Shown here: positions 32,169 through 42,916 of the stretch, in pieces | Layout: each line of letters starts with the position of its first letter | Numbering within the stretch: position 1 is the stretch's first letter | Assembly: GCF_907164915.1 (NCBI RefSeq) | Contig: NC_061867.1 | Span: forward strand, 31,121,751-31,185,750 | Source of the DNA: Impatiens glandulifera | Taxonomy: Eukaryota; Streptophyta; Magnoliopsida; Ericales; Balsaminaceae | Length of the DNA: 64,000 nt | Direction of reading: 5' to 3' | Program-made: the position numbers and the translations under genes | Notes under the pieces: generated by a model | Seen by the model: only the letters and a program-made list of their open reading frames with translations | What the model was told of the DNA's origin: nothing | Databases searched by the model: none

Positions 32169-33122
32169 TCACATGTTTATGCGTGTTGATTTTTCATTTT
32201 GCAAACGTTTAAGAATTGTAATTAAATTTGACGTGGTTTCACGTTTAGATGCCAAAAATATGACCCATGTATACCTAGAATAATCTTCAACAACTACCAT
32301 AATGTAAAGCATACCACCTAGGCTGGTGACCCTAATCGGTCCAAATAAATCCATTTGAAGAAGATCTAAGTATCGGTTAGACTGAATGTATCCTTTACTC
32401 TTGAAGGTTGACTTAGTTTGTTTACCCATTTGACATGCTGAGCACACCTTATCCTTATTAAATACTATATCAGGAATTCCTTCAACTAGCTTTTTACCGC
32501 AGATATAGTTTAAGGTTTTGAGGTTTAGATGGTTTAGCCTTTTATGCCATAACCAGGTTTGATCGGTTTTAGCTACCATGTAAATAGGATGCTCCACTTC
32601 ATTTTTCCAATCTACCTTGTATATATATTTCCTAACCTATTTCCGGTTAGTAGTATGTTACCCTGAGAGTTTTTAAGCATGTATGTTTGAGAAATTCTAC
32701 TGTATATCCAGCATCACACATCTAACTAATGCTTAGCAAGTTAAAATGTAGATTTTCGACTAGAAGTACATTATCAATTGTTAAATTACCATGGACAATC
32801 TTACCCTTGCCCACAGTTCTACCTCTTGAGTTGTCACCGAAAACAATCATTGCACCGGTTTCTATTTTGATGTCAGTTAGAAGGTTGTTGTTTCCAGTCA
32901 TGTGTCTGGAGCAACCGCTGTCCAGGTACCACTCAGAGTTTCCTAGTCGTTTCTTCATATCCTGTTCCTCGTTTTCCATGAGACATGTGAGTTCATCATT
33001 GTTGTCACTGTGAGCCCATAAGCTTCCTCCATCACCGACTATCAGTGCTTTCTGAACTTCCCTTCCCTCATCGGTTTGTGAGTGATTGTTTCTTTGGTTC
33101 TAATCATCCAGTTTCCTGTCAT
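32169..33122 (-). pseudogene. pol: Element D pol: protease and integrase N-terminal part
   Basis: Protease near 32925-32720 keeps the active site in WYLDSGCSRHMTG. The pre-integrase HHCC zinc module follows (WHKRLNHLN ... CSACQMGKQTKS, 32550-32400). The integrase core start (MDLFGPI, then EDYSRYTWV) runs to 32169. The second Asp and the Glu of the D-D-E triad are missing because of the insertion, so integrase is dead. Stops near 32640-32720 and 33080 break the frame. Confidence 0.8.
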
Positions 33123-33979
33123 CCCGTCTTGGTTTTCTGCATTCTCATATGAAATGTCCCAAACAATTGCAATTATAACATCTAATATTAGATTTATCAC
33201 CGTAATTATGGTTGTTGTTTGTCGGTTGGTTTTTCTTCATGAATCTGTCAAACTTCTGTGCAAGCATTGCCATGGCATCCTCAGTGAACTGTTCATCGGT
33301 TCTGATCGGTGCAGGAGCAACCGGTTCCATGGATGTGACTAAGGCCTTAGTGGAGGTTGAGGCTGATACTTCATCTTCGATCCTAGATCTCATTTCAAAC
33401 TCATATTCCTTAAGATCTTCGAATACATCGTGTAGCTTCATCTTGTTTAGGAAATTTGATTCTCTCATCACCATCGTCTTTATATCCCATGCACTCGGAA
33501 GAGATCTTAAAGCTTTCATGATAGTTTCCTTGTTATCATACTTCTTTCCAAGAGTTGATAACTCATTTATCACATCTGTAAACTGGTCACTATACTCCCT
33601 CATGGTTTCTCCTGGTTTCATCTTGATGTTTTCAAACTTTTGGGTAGCCACCATTATCTTATTTTCTTTGGTTCTTTCATTTCCCTCATGAAGTTGAATC
33701 ACCGTTTCCCATACTTCCTTTGAGGTTTCGCAATCTTTGAGCATACAAAAGGTATTTCTGTCCAAACCATTGAAAATATGGTTTCTGGCATGATTGTCCA
33801 AATTGGCTCTCCTCCTATCCTCTTTTGTTCAATCCTTCCTATCTTTATCAATTTTTATCGGTCCTTCAGACAGGATGAACGGAATCTCATCATCCATAGT
33901 GATTAGGTGCAAGTGCATGCGTATCTTCTAGTTGGTGAAATCATCACCTTCTAGCATTGGAGGCTTCTCGAAAGTCATG
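33123..33979 (-). pseudogene. gag: Element D gag
   Basis: The ATG at 33979 (MTFEKPPMLEGDDF) lies 50 bp inside the LTR. The block LHEGNERTKENKIMVATQKF is shared with A, B and C. The zinc knuckle CYNCNCLGHFI*EC (near 33165-33125) contains a TGA. Two other stops lie in the first 50 codons (GDDFTN* and DRKD*). Main open part 33801-33145. Confidence 0.8.
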
Positions 33980-34011
33980 CTTGCTTGCTTCGGGTTGCTT
34001 GAGTATTCAAA

Positions 34012-34031
34012 CTAACTGGTTTGATAACAAT
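34012..34031 (-). other. Element D primer binding site, degenerate
   Basis: The minus strand reads TTGTTATCAAACC, about 10 of 14 positions like the Met-tRNA complement. Either decayed or a different tRNA. Confidence 0.4.
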
Positions 34032-35281
34032 TGTTAGGATCTAGATCGGGGATGGCGGAATGGGGTCTGGCCAGTTTACACCTTTCACTCAACGGTTGGC
34101 GCTAATCTGGTTAGAGATTAACACCGGGTTTCAATACTACACAAACTGTCACAAACCCTTGAACCGAGTTCAAGTGTGGAAGTGGTTCGTTTCAGGTTGA
34201 AGCAACACACACACAGGATGAATAAAGATGGATTTGATAAAGTCGGTTTGGAGTTTAGTAGGTCGGTTTGAGGTTCAATAAATCGGTGACAATGATGTAA
34301 ATCGGTTAGAGCGGTAGAGATCGGTTCGTACAAATCGGTTAGAATGTAGAGCCGACAGAAAATAAAGAACAAGACAGATTTTTATGGATGTTCGGAGATA
34401 AAACTCCTACGTCACCCCTTCTTCTCGAAATCGCGAGAAGGATATTCACTAAGGAATACACAAACACAATATCCGATCGAGACTTATTTTCTGCTCGATA
34501 AACACTCGTACAATTCTCACTGAAATTGTAATCTCACTTCAAATGCACACTTAAACTTTGAATCTTGTAGAGAGATGAACTTGTAATTAATAACTCTTAG
34601 AACTTGTAGCTGGTCGGACTGGTAATTGCATTAACTGCTCTTCAGCTCCTTTTATAGGTGAAATGTGCCAACGGTCACATTTCTTCTCCTTGAATCTGAT
34701 TGGTTGAGCAGAGGTTCAGTGTTTCAGACCTGGCGGTTTAGGCTTCCAATGCGTAGGTCAAACCGGCTAGGTTTGTCTTTTACTTAATATAGCAATTGTC
34801 GGTTGGACAGTTGTCTGCACCTGGAAGGTTGCGCCTCTGACTTATCCCAGAGTTGAAAGATCTTTTCAGGAGGTCTTCTGCAGCCTGTAGAGTATCACTA
34901 AACTTGTATGAATATGGCAATGTTACAGTCTGTTCCTTTGGTATCATCTTCCGCAGATACTCAAAGTATCTATTTACACCGATTTGTAGGTTGTACTTAG
35001 TTTGATATTCTTGGCTTCTTTCTCTAAATAGCTTCTTCATCGGTTTTCTGGTTGGATGCATTTCGGTTTAGGATGTCTACCGGTTGTTCATAGCTTCAGG
35101 TTAACCGGATGACTTCCGGTTTTGGTTACATCTTTTGCCTTGTCTTCTAACCGGTCTTGTTTTCTTGATCAGTTGGATTCTTGACCGGTCAGATTTTTGA
35201 CCGATCCTGGTTCTTAACCGTTCCTGCACATGAAGTTTGTTTTGTTAAGTTTTTATTTTAACCGGTCTAATTTATCTAACA
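34032..35281 (-). repeat. Element D 5' LTR
   Basis: 1,250 bp, TGTTAGGATC...ATCTAACA in plus orientation. On the minus strand a TATAAAAGG box (about 34648-34656), hairpin 1 (34394-34407) and hairpin 2 (34158-34174) follow the U3 with ACCGGT words (35080-35270). Confidence 0.85.
34780..35061 (-). CDS. 93-codon ORF in the U3 of element D (5' LTR copy)
   Basis: Partner of 21095-21376, the same length and reading frame, differing at about ten residues with no stop in either. Function unknown. See that entry. Confidence 0.35.
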   Translation of the reverse strand: MHPTRKPMKKLFRERSQEYQTKYNLQIGVNRYFEYLRKMIPKEQTVTLPYSYKFSDTLQAAEDLLKRSFNSGISQRRNLPGADNCPTDNCYIK

Positions 35282-35752
35282 ACGTCTAACTCCACGAGTT
35301 AGACTGCACGTCTAATTCCAAATTCATTAGACTGCACGTCTAACTCCGCGAGTTAGACTGCACATCTAATTCCGAATTCATTAGAATGCACGTCTAACTC
35401 CACGGGTTAGATTGCACGTCTAATTCCGAATTCATTAGACACACGTCTAATTCCGAATTCATTAGACTGCACGTCTAACTCCACGAGTTAGACTGCACGT
35501 CTAATTTCGAATTCATTAGACTGCACGTCTAACTCCACGAGTTAGACTGCACGTCTAATTCTGAATTCATTAGACTGTACGTCGAATTTAATGCATCTAA
35601 TACCAAATCAGTCTAATGAACCTCATTAGAACAAAGTCTTATGAAATCTGATTTCGTTACACCTACATCAAAATGCATAAATCATTTAATCATCAAAATC
35701 CCAATAGTCAAACTATTTCAACACTTAGTCAAAATATGTTGATCCAACAAAA
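35282..35752 (-). repeat. Element E LTR, right fragment
   Basis: Continues 20346. A regular 53-bp tandem unit with two dyads each (TTAGACTGCACGTCTAA plus CTCCACGAG or TTCCGAATTCA) runs 35282-35590. Then comes the LTR start, TGTTGGATCAACATATTTTG on the minus strand, ending at 35752. No polypurine tract adjoins, so this is a 5' LTR or solo LTR. Confidence 0.75.
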
Positions 35753-36290
35753 TCCCAAGAAAATGAAAAGTAGAAAAATGAAACGGAAGAATCAATGATC
35801 AAAGAGCATATTAGGGAAGTTTAAGACAATCAACAAGGTAAAATACAAAGGAAGAAATTAAGGAAGAATCAGAGATGAAATAAAGTAATGATGTAAAGGA
35901 AGAAAGCAAGGTAGAATTAGATAATAAAGAAATCAATGAAATTAATGAAATATGGGATGCTGAAAAAGATAAACCTAAAGATAAGGAAGAGGAAGAGGAA
36001 GAGGTAGAAGATTAAAGTAAAGATATAACAGAAGAGAAAAGAAAAAAGGAAACTAAGGTTGTTGATCCTCAAACACGTAAAATTGATGCAGAGAAAAATA
36101 GTGACAAAAGCCTTGAAATCCTGAAGAAGAATATATTTTATTATGTTAATGTGAATTCATATAGAGGAAGATTAAACAATGAGACCAAACAAGCATCATC
36201 ATCTGTTTCAATCTAATATTCCTTCATGAAGAACGAGAGAAGAATGGGACATAGAAGAAGACAATATTGTCAAAAAGGAGGATATGGAGA
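35753..36290 (+). pseudogene. Purine-rich, Lys/Glu-rich coding remnant
   Basis: One frame reads strongly Lys/Glu-rich (NKEINEINEIWDAEKDKPKD, then poly-Glu, then EEKRKKETKVVDP) with several stops. I do not recognise a family. It may be a charged C-terminus of a host or element gene, or simple purine-rich DNA. Confidence 0.25.
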
Positions 36291-37689
36291 CAACATAGGT
36301 TGTAATAGCTAGATTGTAGTCTTTGTTTATTGTAATTTGATTTGACTTCTACCAAATCAAGGGATTGTCTTTGTTCTGAAACTTTTAGGTCTTTTGTTTG
36401 TAATCTTAAAATCAAAACTAGGGGTTGTTTAGTTTTGATTATTGACCCTCCCAATTTTGGGGTTCCTTAAATCCCCTTATATGAACATCGTGGTTAAAAT
36501 GTATGGTAAATTAACAAACAAATAACAACCTTTGACGGATTTGATTTTTTCCTCAAAACATTTTCCAATAAAATTGTGTATAATCTATTAGAATACCAAG
36601 TAGTGTATGTTCTAAATTAATGTTCTTTGTAGTGAGGTCCTCTTAGAGGAATCAACCACTTTAACACACCAACTTAAGACATGTGTATTTGCACTGAAGT
36701 TATGGACGTTTCGGCCCATCTGTTGAACCTTCAACTTAGCAGGCTAACAAGGCTTGAGAAATGAATAATTTGCTTTTCTAGATTATCCTATATAAGTACT
36801 TAACTTGGTTGTGTTATGCTCAATGTTCATGTGATTAATATTTCGAATTTATTTATATATAATGATTGATCATGGATCCTCATCATTTGTGTTTGCACTT
36901 AAGGAAGAGATGTAGTGATATAAAATATCAAAAGAAGACGACGACAAAGATGGCCTTATATGTAACCCTTACTTCAAATAACAAATTATGTTTATGCTTA
37001 TATAAAATCATAACCAATAATTCTGCTTTTATAGATATTCATATCATTCATCCGCTCTGAATATTTTTATATTATATGTATAAATATGACTGTAGACAAA
37101 GTAAAAATATTACACAATAGGCCACTTCTGAAAGGTGTTAATTTTAATAATAAGTTTGTGGTATAAGAAAAAATATAGGTTTGTTTGTTGATTTTTTGAG
37201 TCATATAGAATCTATCTAAGGTGGTAAAATAAAAAAATGAAAATGAAGGCTCTAAACATGTCGTGACAAGACGATGTAAACGCCACCTGTTGTGGTGTTT
37301 ATTGCTTAAGGCACATGAGGGCTTATAAAGGAGATGTCATGAACTAGACTTGTGATATCAGTAATGAAAATATAAGTGTTAAACATATATTCTTTATTCA
37401 AACTTCTTTCTTTACTAATTTCCTTATATTTTTTGTTGTTGTCTTGAAGGCCTCTAAATCGTTGGGCACACTCAGGATAAAATACATATACAATATTTTT
37501 ATGTCAGACCTTATTGCGATCAAGAGGAATTTAATGAAATATATAAGATAAGAGTTGTATAATCATTGTAATTATTATATCATACATTATGTTGTTTGTT
37601 TTGTTATCCTATTAATTCACTTATTCATTATGCCGATAAGAGTTTTACAAATTGTTGTTGTTTGTTTTCTTATCATTCACTTATTCATT
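36291..37689. other. Intergenic, nothing recognised
   Basis: AT-rich, only short spurious frames. No repeat or promoter structure I can support. Confidence 0.5.
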
Positions 37690-38475
37690 ATGTTGATAAT
37701 ATATGCATGTAATTATAATGTAAAATCACTAACACATTCATGTAAAAATATTATTGCGTTCATGAAAAAGAATTTATGCCTAATATAAACCTTACTAGAG
37801 AATAAAAAAATTGAATCAATTGCTAACGTGTTAAGCTTGCTTCATTAGGAATTTACACTATTAATAGGAGTGAAACAAGCGTTAACTAGTGAAATATTTA
37901 TACATATATTTTTCATGTAAAACCAATAACACATTAATGTAAAAACATTAATGCCTTAATGTAAAAGAATTTATGCTTTCATATAAACTCTACTAGAGAG
38001 TAAAAAAGATGAAACAATCGCTAACGTGTGATACTTGTTTCACTATGTATTTACACCGCTGATATGAGTGAAACAAGCGCTACCTAGTAAAATATATGTA
38101 TGTGATTTTCTTGTAAAAACCAATAACACATTTATTTAAAAATATTAATTCCTTAATGTAAAAACATTTGCCTTCATTAAACCCTACTAGAGAATACAAA
38201 ATAAAACATATTAATTATTTTATAATCTATATAATTATATATTATATATAAATATATAAAATAACATATTTATTAATTAATTTCTAAGAATTTTACATTA
38301 ATTTGTTTTAATTATTTTATAATTTATATAATAGAAGTGAAACAAGTGCTACCTAGTGAAATATATGCCTGCAATTTTCATGTAAAAAACCAATAACACA
38401 TTCATGTAAAAAATATTAATGTTTAATGTAAAAGCATTTATGCCTTTCATGTAAACCCTACTAGACAAATCTAAA
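37690..38475 (+). repeat. Dispersed tandem repeat (GTGAAACAAGCGCTA family), forward copy
   Basis: About four diverged units of 200-290 bp. Shared words in order: GTGAAACAAGCGCTACCTAG, CATGTAAAAACCAATAACAC, TTAATGTAAAA and CCCTACTAGAGAAT. The same family appears in reverse at 53770-54990. It abuts the 5S array. Confidence 0.6.
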
Positions 38476-38480
38476 AAGGA

Positions 38481-38574
38481 GTGCGACACAAGGATTTTTT
38501 AGGGTGTCACCTGTCCTAGTACTACAGAGTTCGCTTGACTACAAAGTTCTAATTGGAATCACATTCTTTATATG
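38481..38574 (-). pseudogene. 5S rRNA pseudogene copy 1
   Basis: Keeps GTGTCACCTGTCCTAGTACTA (reverse sense). Lacks about 12 bp in the middle and has lost the gene's 5' end. Confidence 0.75.
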
Positions 38575-38897
38575 AAAAACAATTTATTCTTTCAATACAT
38601 TAAAATTTTACAGAAATTAAAATAATCTTCAAATTCAAAATGCTCGATTTTCAGATGTCTAAAGGATATTTACTATCGCGATTTTTTTAAATTGATTAGT
38701 CTTCACACTATTGTTTATAATTTTTTCATAGAAATATCACAAAATAAATTAATAGTTCGAAATTATTATTTTTTAAATCGTCCGTCTTCACGATATTATT
38801 TATTCGTTTTACATTAAAATATTAAAATATTAGAGTGACATTAACGTTTATTCAGTTTGGTCTATTTTTATGTATATTTTTAAAAATCTAAAAAGAA

Positions 38898-39011
38898 GAG
38901 TCATAATATAATTCCTAGGGGGTCACCATTCTAATATTACTCTCATCGAAGCTCGCTTGACTTTGGAGTTCGGATGAATTCTGGTGCAATAGTGACTATA
39001 TGATCGCACTC
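38898..39011 (-). pseudogene. 5S rRNA pseudogene copy 2
   Basis: Near full length, ends TGATCGCACT. Many substitutions. Resembles copy 5 (shared GGGGGTCACCATTCTAATAT). Confidence 0.8.
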
Positions 39012-39319
39012 ATTATATGAAGAACAATTTATTCATTTGATACATGAAAATTTAACAAAAATGTAAATTATCTTCAAATTTTGAAATGTCGTTTCGATCA
39101 CAGTTTTTTTAAATTGATTCGTCTTCACACTATTTTTTATGCTTTTTCATAATAAAAATCAAATATGTAGTTCGAGATTATAGTTCTTTTTCAAATCGTC
39201 TGTTTTGAAGATATTGTTTATTAGTTTTTCTATTAAAATATTAAAAACTGAGTGTGACATTAACGTTTATTCAATTTGAGACATTTTCATTGTTATTTTT
39301 TTTTAAATCTAAAAAAGAA

Positions 39320-39435
39320 TGTGACATGGGGACTTCCCAAGGTGGTCACCAATTCTAGTACTACTCTCTTCCAATCACGTTTGTCTGTGGTGTTCTAATT
39401 GAATCTGGTGCATTAGTGGTGCTTTGATTGCACCC
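39320..39435 (-). pseudogene. 5S rRNA pseudogene copy 3
   Basis: Full length. Best match at its gene-3' end (GGGGACTTCCCAAGGTGGTC), degraded in the centre. Confidence 0.8.
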
Positions 39436-39760
39436 GTTATGTGAAGATAAATTTATTCATTGAATACATCAAAATTTTACAGAAATAAAAATAATCTTCG
39501 AAATACATGAGTTTTAAATGACTGAAACTTGTTTACGATCACGATTTCTTCAAATTCATCTGTCTTCACGCTATTTTTTATGTTTTTTACAAAACCATCA
39601 CAAAATTAAATACATTATTCGAAATTAACGATTTTTAAATCTTCTATTTTACGAAATTGTTTATTAGTTTTTATATAAAAACATTAAAAAATAAGTGTGA
39701 CTTTAATGTTTATTAAATTTGGTCCATTTTCATCGTTATTTAAAATAAAACTAAAATAGA

Positions 39761-39876
39761 GTGCCACACGAGGACTTTCTAGGGTGTCACCCATCCTATT
39801 ACTACTCTCACCCACGCTCTCTTGACTACAGAGTTCTAATTGGATCTAGTGCATTATTGCTTCTATAATTGCATTC
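39761..39876 (-). pseudogene. 5S rRNA pseudogene copy 4
   Basis: Full length. GTCACCCATCCTATTACTAC is close to functional 5S, but the gene's 5' end is degraded. Confidence 0.8.
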
Positions 39877-40197
39877 ATTTTGTAAAGAACAATTTATTCT
39901 TTCAATACAATAAAATTTTAAATAAATTAAAATAATCTTTGAATTTTTGAATGCTCTATTTTTAAATGTTTAATGGATGATTAGAATCCTGATTTTTTCA
40001 AATTAATTTGTCGTCATGTTATTGTTTATGTTTTATCATAAAAATATCACAAAATAATATAAATAGTTTGAAATTAACTTTTTTTTTTCAAACTCGTCCA
40101 TTTTCACCATATTGTTTATTCATTTTTACATTAAAATCTTAGTGTGACATTAATTTTTATTCGATTTGTTATATTTTTTATCTATATTTTTTATCGA

Positions 40198-40308
40198 GTG
40201 TGATAATATACTTCCTAGGGGGTCACCATTCTAATATTACACTCACCGAAGTTCGCTTGACTGCGGAGTTCTGTTAGGTTCAGCATTAGTGATGATATGA
40301 TCGCACCC
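40198..40308 (-). pseudogene. 5S rRNA pseudogene copy 5
   Basis: Retains CTGCGGAGTTCTG and TGATCGCACCC, the internal control and gene-5' ends. Small deletions elsewhere. Confidence 0.85.
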
Positions 40309-40642
40309 GTTATATGAAGAACATTTACTATTCTATAAATTAAATTTTGACAAAAAGGAAAATTATCTTTAAATTTTTAAATGTACAAGTTTCAAAAGGA
40401 AGAATGTTGTTTACAATTACGTTTTCTTTAAATTGATTCGTCGTCATGCTATGTTTTATGTTTTTTCATAAAAACATCAAAAAATCAAATAAGTACTTAG
40501 AAATTAACGTTTTGTTTTTCAAAATTGTGTATTTTCACGATATTGTTATTCATTTTACATTAAAATATTACAAAGTGAGTGTGACATTAAAATTTATTCA
40601 ATTTGGTCTATTTTTTCAATATTTTAAAAAAATTAAAAAGGA

Positions 40643-40752
40643 GTGTGAAAATAAACTTTCTAGGGTGTCACCATCCTAAAACTACTTTCGTCCAAGATTC
40701 CTTGTAGAGTTCTAATGGGTTTCGGTGCATTAGTGATGGTATGATCGCACCC
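40643..40752 (-). pseudogene. 5S rRNA pseudogene copy 6
   Basis: Retains GGTGCATTAGTGATGGTATG and ATCGCACCC. Has a central deletion around the TTAAGCGTGCT equivalent. Confidence 0.85.
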
Positions 40753-41056
40753 ATTATATAAAAAACAATTTTTAAATTTTAACAAATATGAAAATTATTG
40801 TCGAATTTCGAAATTTACGAGTTTACTATCACGGGTTCTTCTAATATATCTATATTGCCATATTTTTAATGTTGTTTTCCCAAAAACATCACAAAATCAT
40901 ATAAATAATACGAAATTATTGGGTTTTTTTACAAAATTGTCATTTTCAAGATATTCTTTTATTATTTTTTACTTTAAAACATTAAAAAAATAGTATGACT
41001 TTAACGTTTATTCAATTTGGTCAATTTTTATCATTATTTTTAAAAAATGAAAAAAA

Positions 41057-41087
41057 GTGTGACACGAGAACTTCTTAAGGGTGACCC
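41057..41087 (-). pseudogene. 5S rRNA pseudogene copy 7, cut by the gap
   Basis: Only the gene's 3' end is visible (GTGTGACACGAGAACTTCTT), then N. Confidence 0.65.
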
Positions 41088-41587
41088 NNNNNNNNNNNNN
41101 NNNNNNNNNNNNNNNNNNNNNNNNNNNNNNNNNNNNNNNNNNNNNNNNNNNNNNNNNNNNNNNNNNNNNNNNNNNNNNNNNNNNNNNNNNNNNNNNNNNN
41201 NNNNNNNNNNNNNNNNNNNNNNNNNNNNNNNNNNNNNNNNNNNNNNNNNNNNNNNNNNNNNNNNNNNNNNNNNNNNNNNNNNNNNNNNNNNNNNNNNNNN
41301 NNNNNNNNNNNNNNNNNNNNNNNNNNNNNNNNNNNNNNNNNNNNNNNNNNNNNNNNNNNNNNNNNNNNNNNNNNNNNNNNNNNNNNNNNNNNNNNNNNNN
41401 NNNNNNNNNNNNNNNNNNNNNNNNNNNNNNNNNNNNNNNNNNNNNNNNNNNNNNNNNNNNNNNNNNNNNNNNNNNNNNNNNNNNNNNNNNNNNNNNNNNN
41501 NNNNNNNNNNNNNNNNNNNNNNNNNNNNNNNNNNNNNNNNNNNNNNNNNNNNNNNNNNNNNNNNNNNNNNNNNNNNNNNNNNNNNNN
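41088..41587. other. Assembly gap, 500 N
   Basis: Exactly 500 N. It falls inside the 5S array, which probably collapsed in assembly. Confidence 0.99.
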
Positions 41588-42911
41588 TTATTCTTCCCTA
41601 TGTAGTTTCCAAGCATTACAGTTTACCATTCTTTAACACATTTTTCCTCCACTTTAGCTGGAAATTAATATTCAAAAGGATAATTGATTACATACACTTT
41701 TATTTTAACATTGCCCAAGTAGATTTTTCCTTTATACGAATGATCCTCTCCTTTCATTCCTGCATTATTTTTCCAAACTTCATTTACTCTCCAGCTAGAA
41801 TTACTCATGATAGTATAGGTCTTAGATTTAGGGGAGTTCATCAACTCCCTCATTATTACAACCGACTAGTATACTATCTTTTAATACTCTTCCATCATTA
41901 GTAAATTCCAGTCCTTAGGAAGTGTACATTATATTGGACGGTTGTTTGCTGCATTTTTTCTTTGTTGAGCACAATCTCTTCTTTTTTTGCGTGCATCAGG
42001 AGTTTTTTTATTTAATTTTTCAGACGAAAGAGATTTACTCTTTCATTGTAACCAACCTTCCAAATTCCTTTTTTCTTTCCTTGTTTTCCTGCTACATTTT
42101 TTTCAAAATGTTTATCAACAATTGGTTTATTACTTTTGTTGCATTCATGTTTTTCTTTGATAAATTCTTTAGCAATCCTATCAATTTCTTTTTCAGCTGC
42201 CTCTCTTAAATCTTTCATCATAAATTCTTAGACTTTCTTATCCTTATTTCTTTTTTTTCTTCCTATTTTATTGAAGAACATAAAAACCAACAAAACAGAT
42301 AAATTATAGAACATGGTATACCAAAAACCCTAGCTATTATAGAACAAGGTAAACTAGGCTTTAATAGGCTAAGTGGCCGAGGGACTTTTATTTGGAAGGT
42401 CTTCATTCACTTTGAAATCTTTTAACACTTATGACTATGTAAAATTCAGGATACAGACCTCAAAAATAGGTCTAGGTTTGATGTTGAGTTTTTCTAACTC
42501 CCCTGAAAGATATAATAATTATTGTGTCATACCATATCATTAAAAGTTTGGAATACTTTATATGTCAACATCTGTAGAATAAAATAAGAATAGTTTATTA
42601 GTCTCAACAACATGTAAGTATTTACAAATTCCAGTAAAGTTGTTAATATAATACCTTTCCTTTATTTATTGGAGTTTTTAAATCCATCATCTTATGTTGA
42701 GGTAATTCTAAATAATGATATGGAGTCTGAGGTTGAGGTAATTCCAAATTATTGATTGGAATCTCGGGTTTATTTTCATTAAGTGGTAGGCGTGTCTTGG
42801 CTCTTCCACGTCCAAAACCACATGCTCGAGATTCTAACATGCTGATCTTTGACACTGTGGTGTCATCCCAGCAAAAGATGATTAGAAAAAACTTTTGATC
42901 ACCTTTTACAA
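41588..42911 (-). other. Unassigned region with exon-like minus-strand stretches
   Basis: Three minus-strand open stretches (41665-41853, 42012-42221 Lys-rich, 42643-42993 with GFGRGRAKTRL) might be exons of one decayed gene. I recognise no family, and splice sites are not convincing. Element B inserted at its left edge (42912-42916, CAAAC). Confidence 0.25.
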
Positions 42912-42916
42912 CAAAC

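Larger units (their letters stand above)
20347..35281 (-). mobile_element. Element D: copia/Sirevirus-type retrotransposon with three accessory genes
   Basis: LTRs of 1,252 and 1,250 bp are flanked by ACGTC on both sides (20342-20346 and 35282-35286). Minus-strand order: 5' LTR, degenerate Met-tRNA primer site, gag, protease, integrase (interrupted), reverse transcriptase, RNase H, accessory genes D1, D2 and D3, polypurine tract, 3' LTR. About 3 kb at 29163-32168 is a later insertion. The accessory genes sit where SIRE1-type elements carry an env-like ORF. Its ACCGGT words occur in the U3 and near the accessory promoters. Confidence 0.85.
38481..41087 (-). repeat. Tandem array of degenerate 5S rRNA genes, about 430-bp units
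   Basis: Seven 5S-like blocks on the minus strand start (plus coordinate) at 38481, 38898, 39320, 39761, 40198, 40643 and 41057, spaced 414-445 bp apart. AT-rich spacers are homologous to each other (CACTATTGTTTAT, GTGACATTAACGTTTATTCA). The array runs into the 500-N gap, so it was probably longer. Confidence 0.85.

Noticed and set aside
33212..33691. 159-codon plus-strand ORF
   Set aside because: Antisense of element D gag.
39320..40752. Functional 5S rRNA genes
   Set aside because: Every copy has many substitutions and small deletions in the internal promoter or at the ends.
41008..41901. Long open frames on both strands
   Set aside because: They cross the second 500-N gap; the coding part outside it has no recognisable family.
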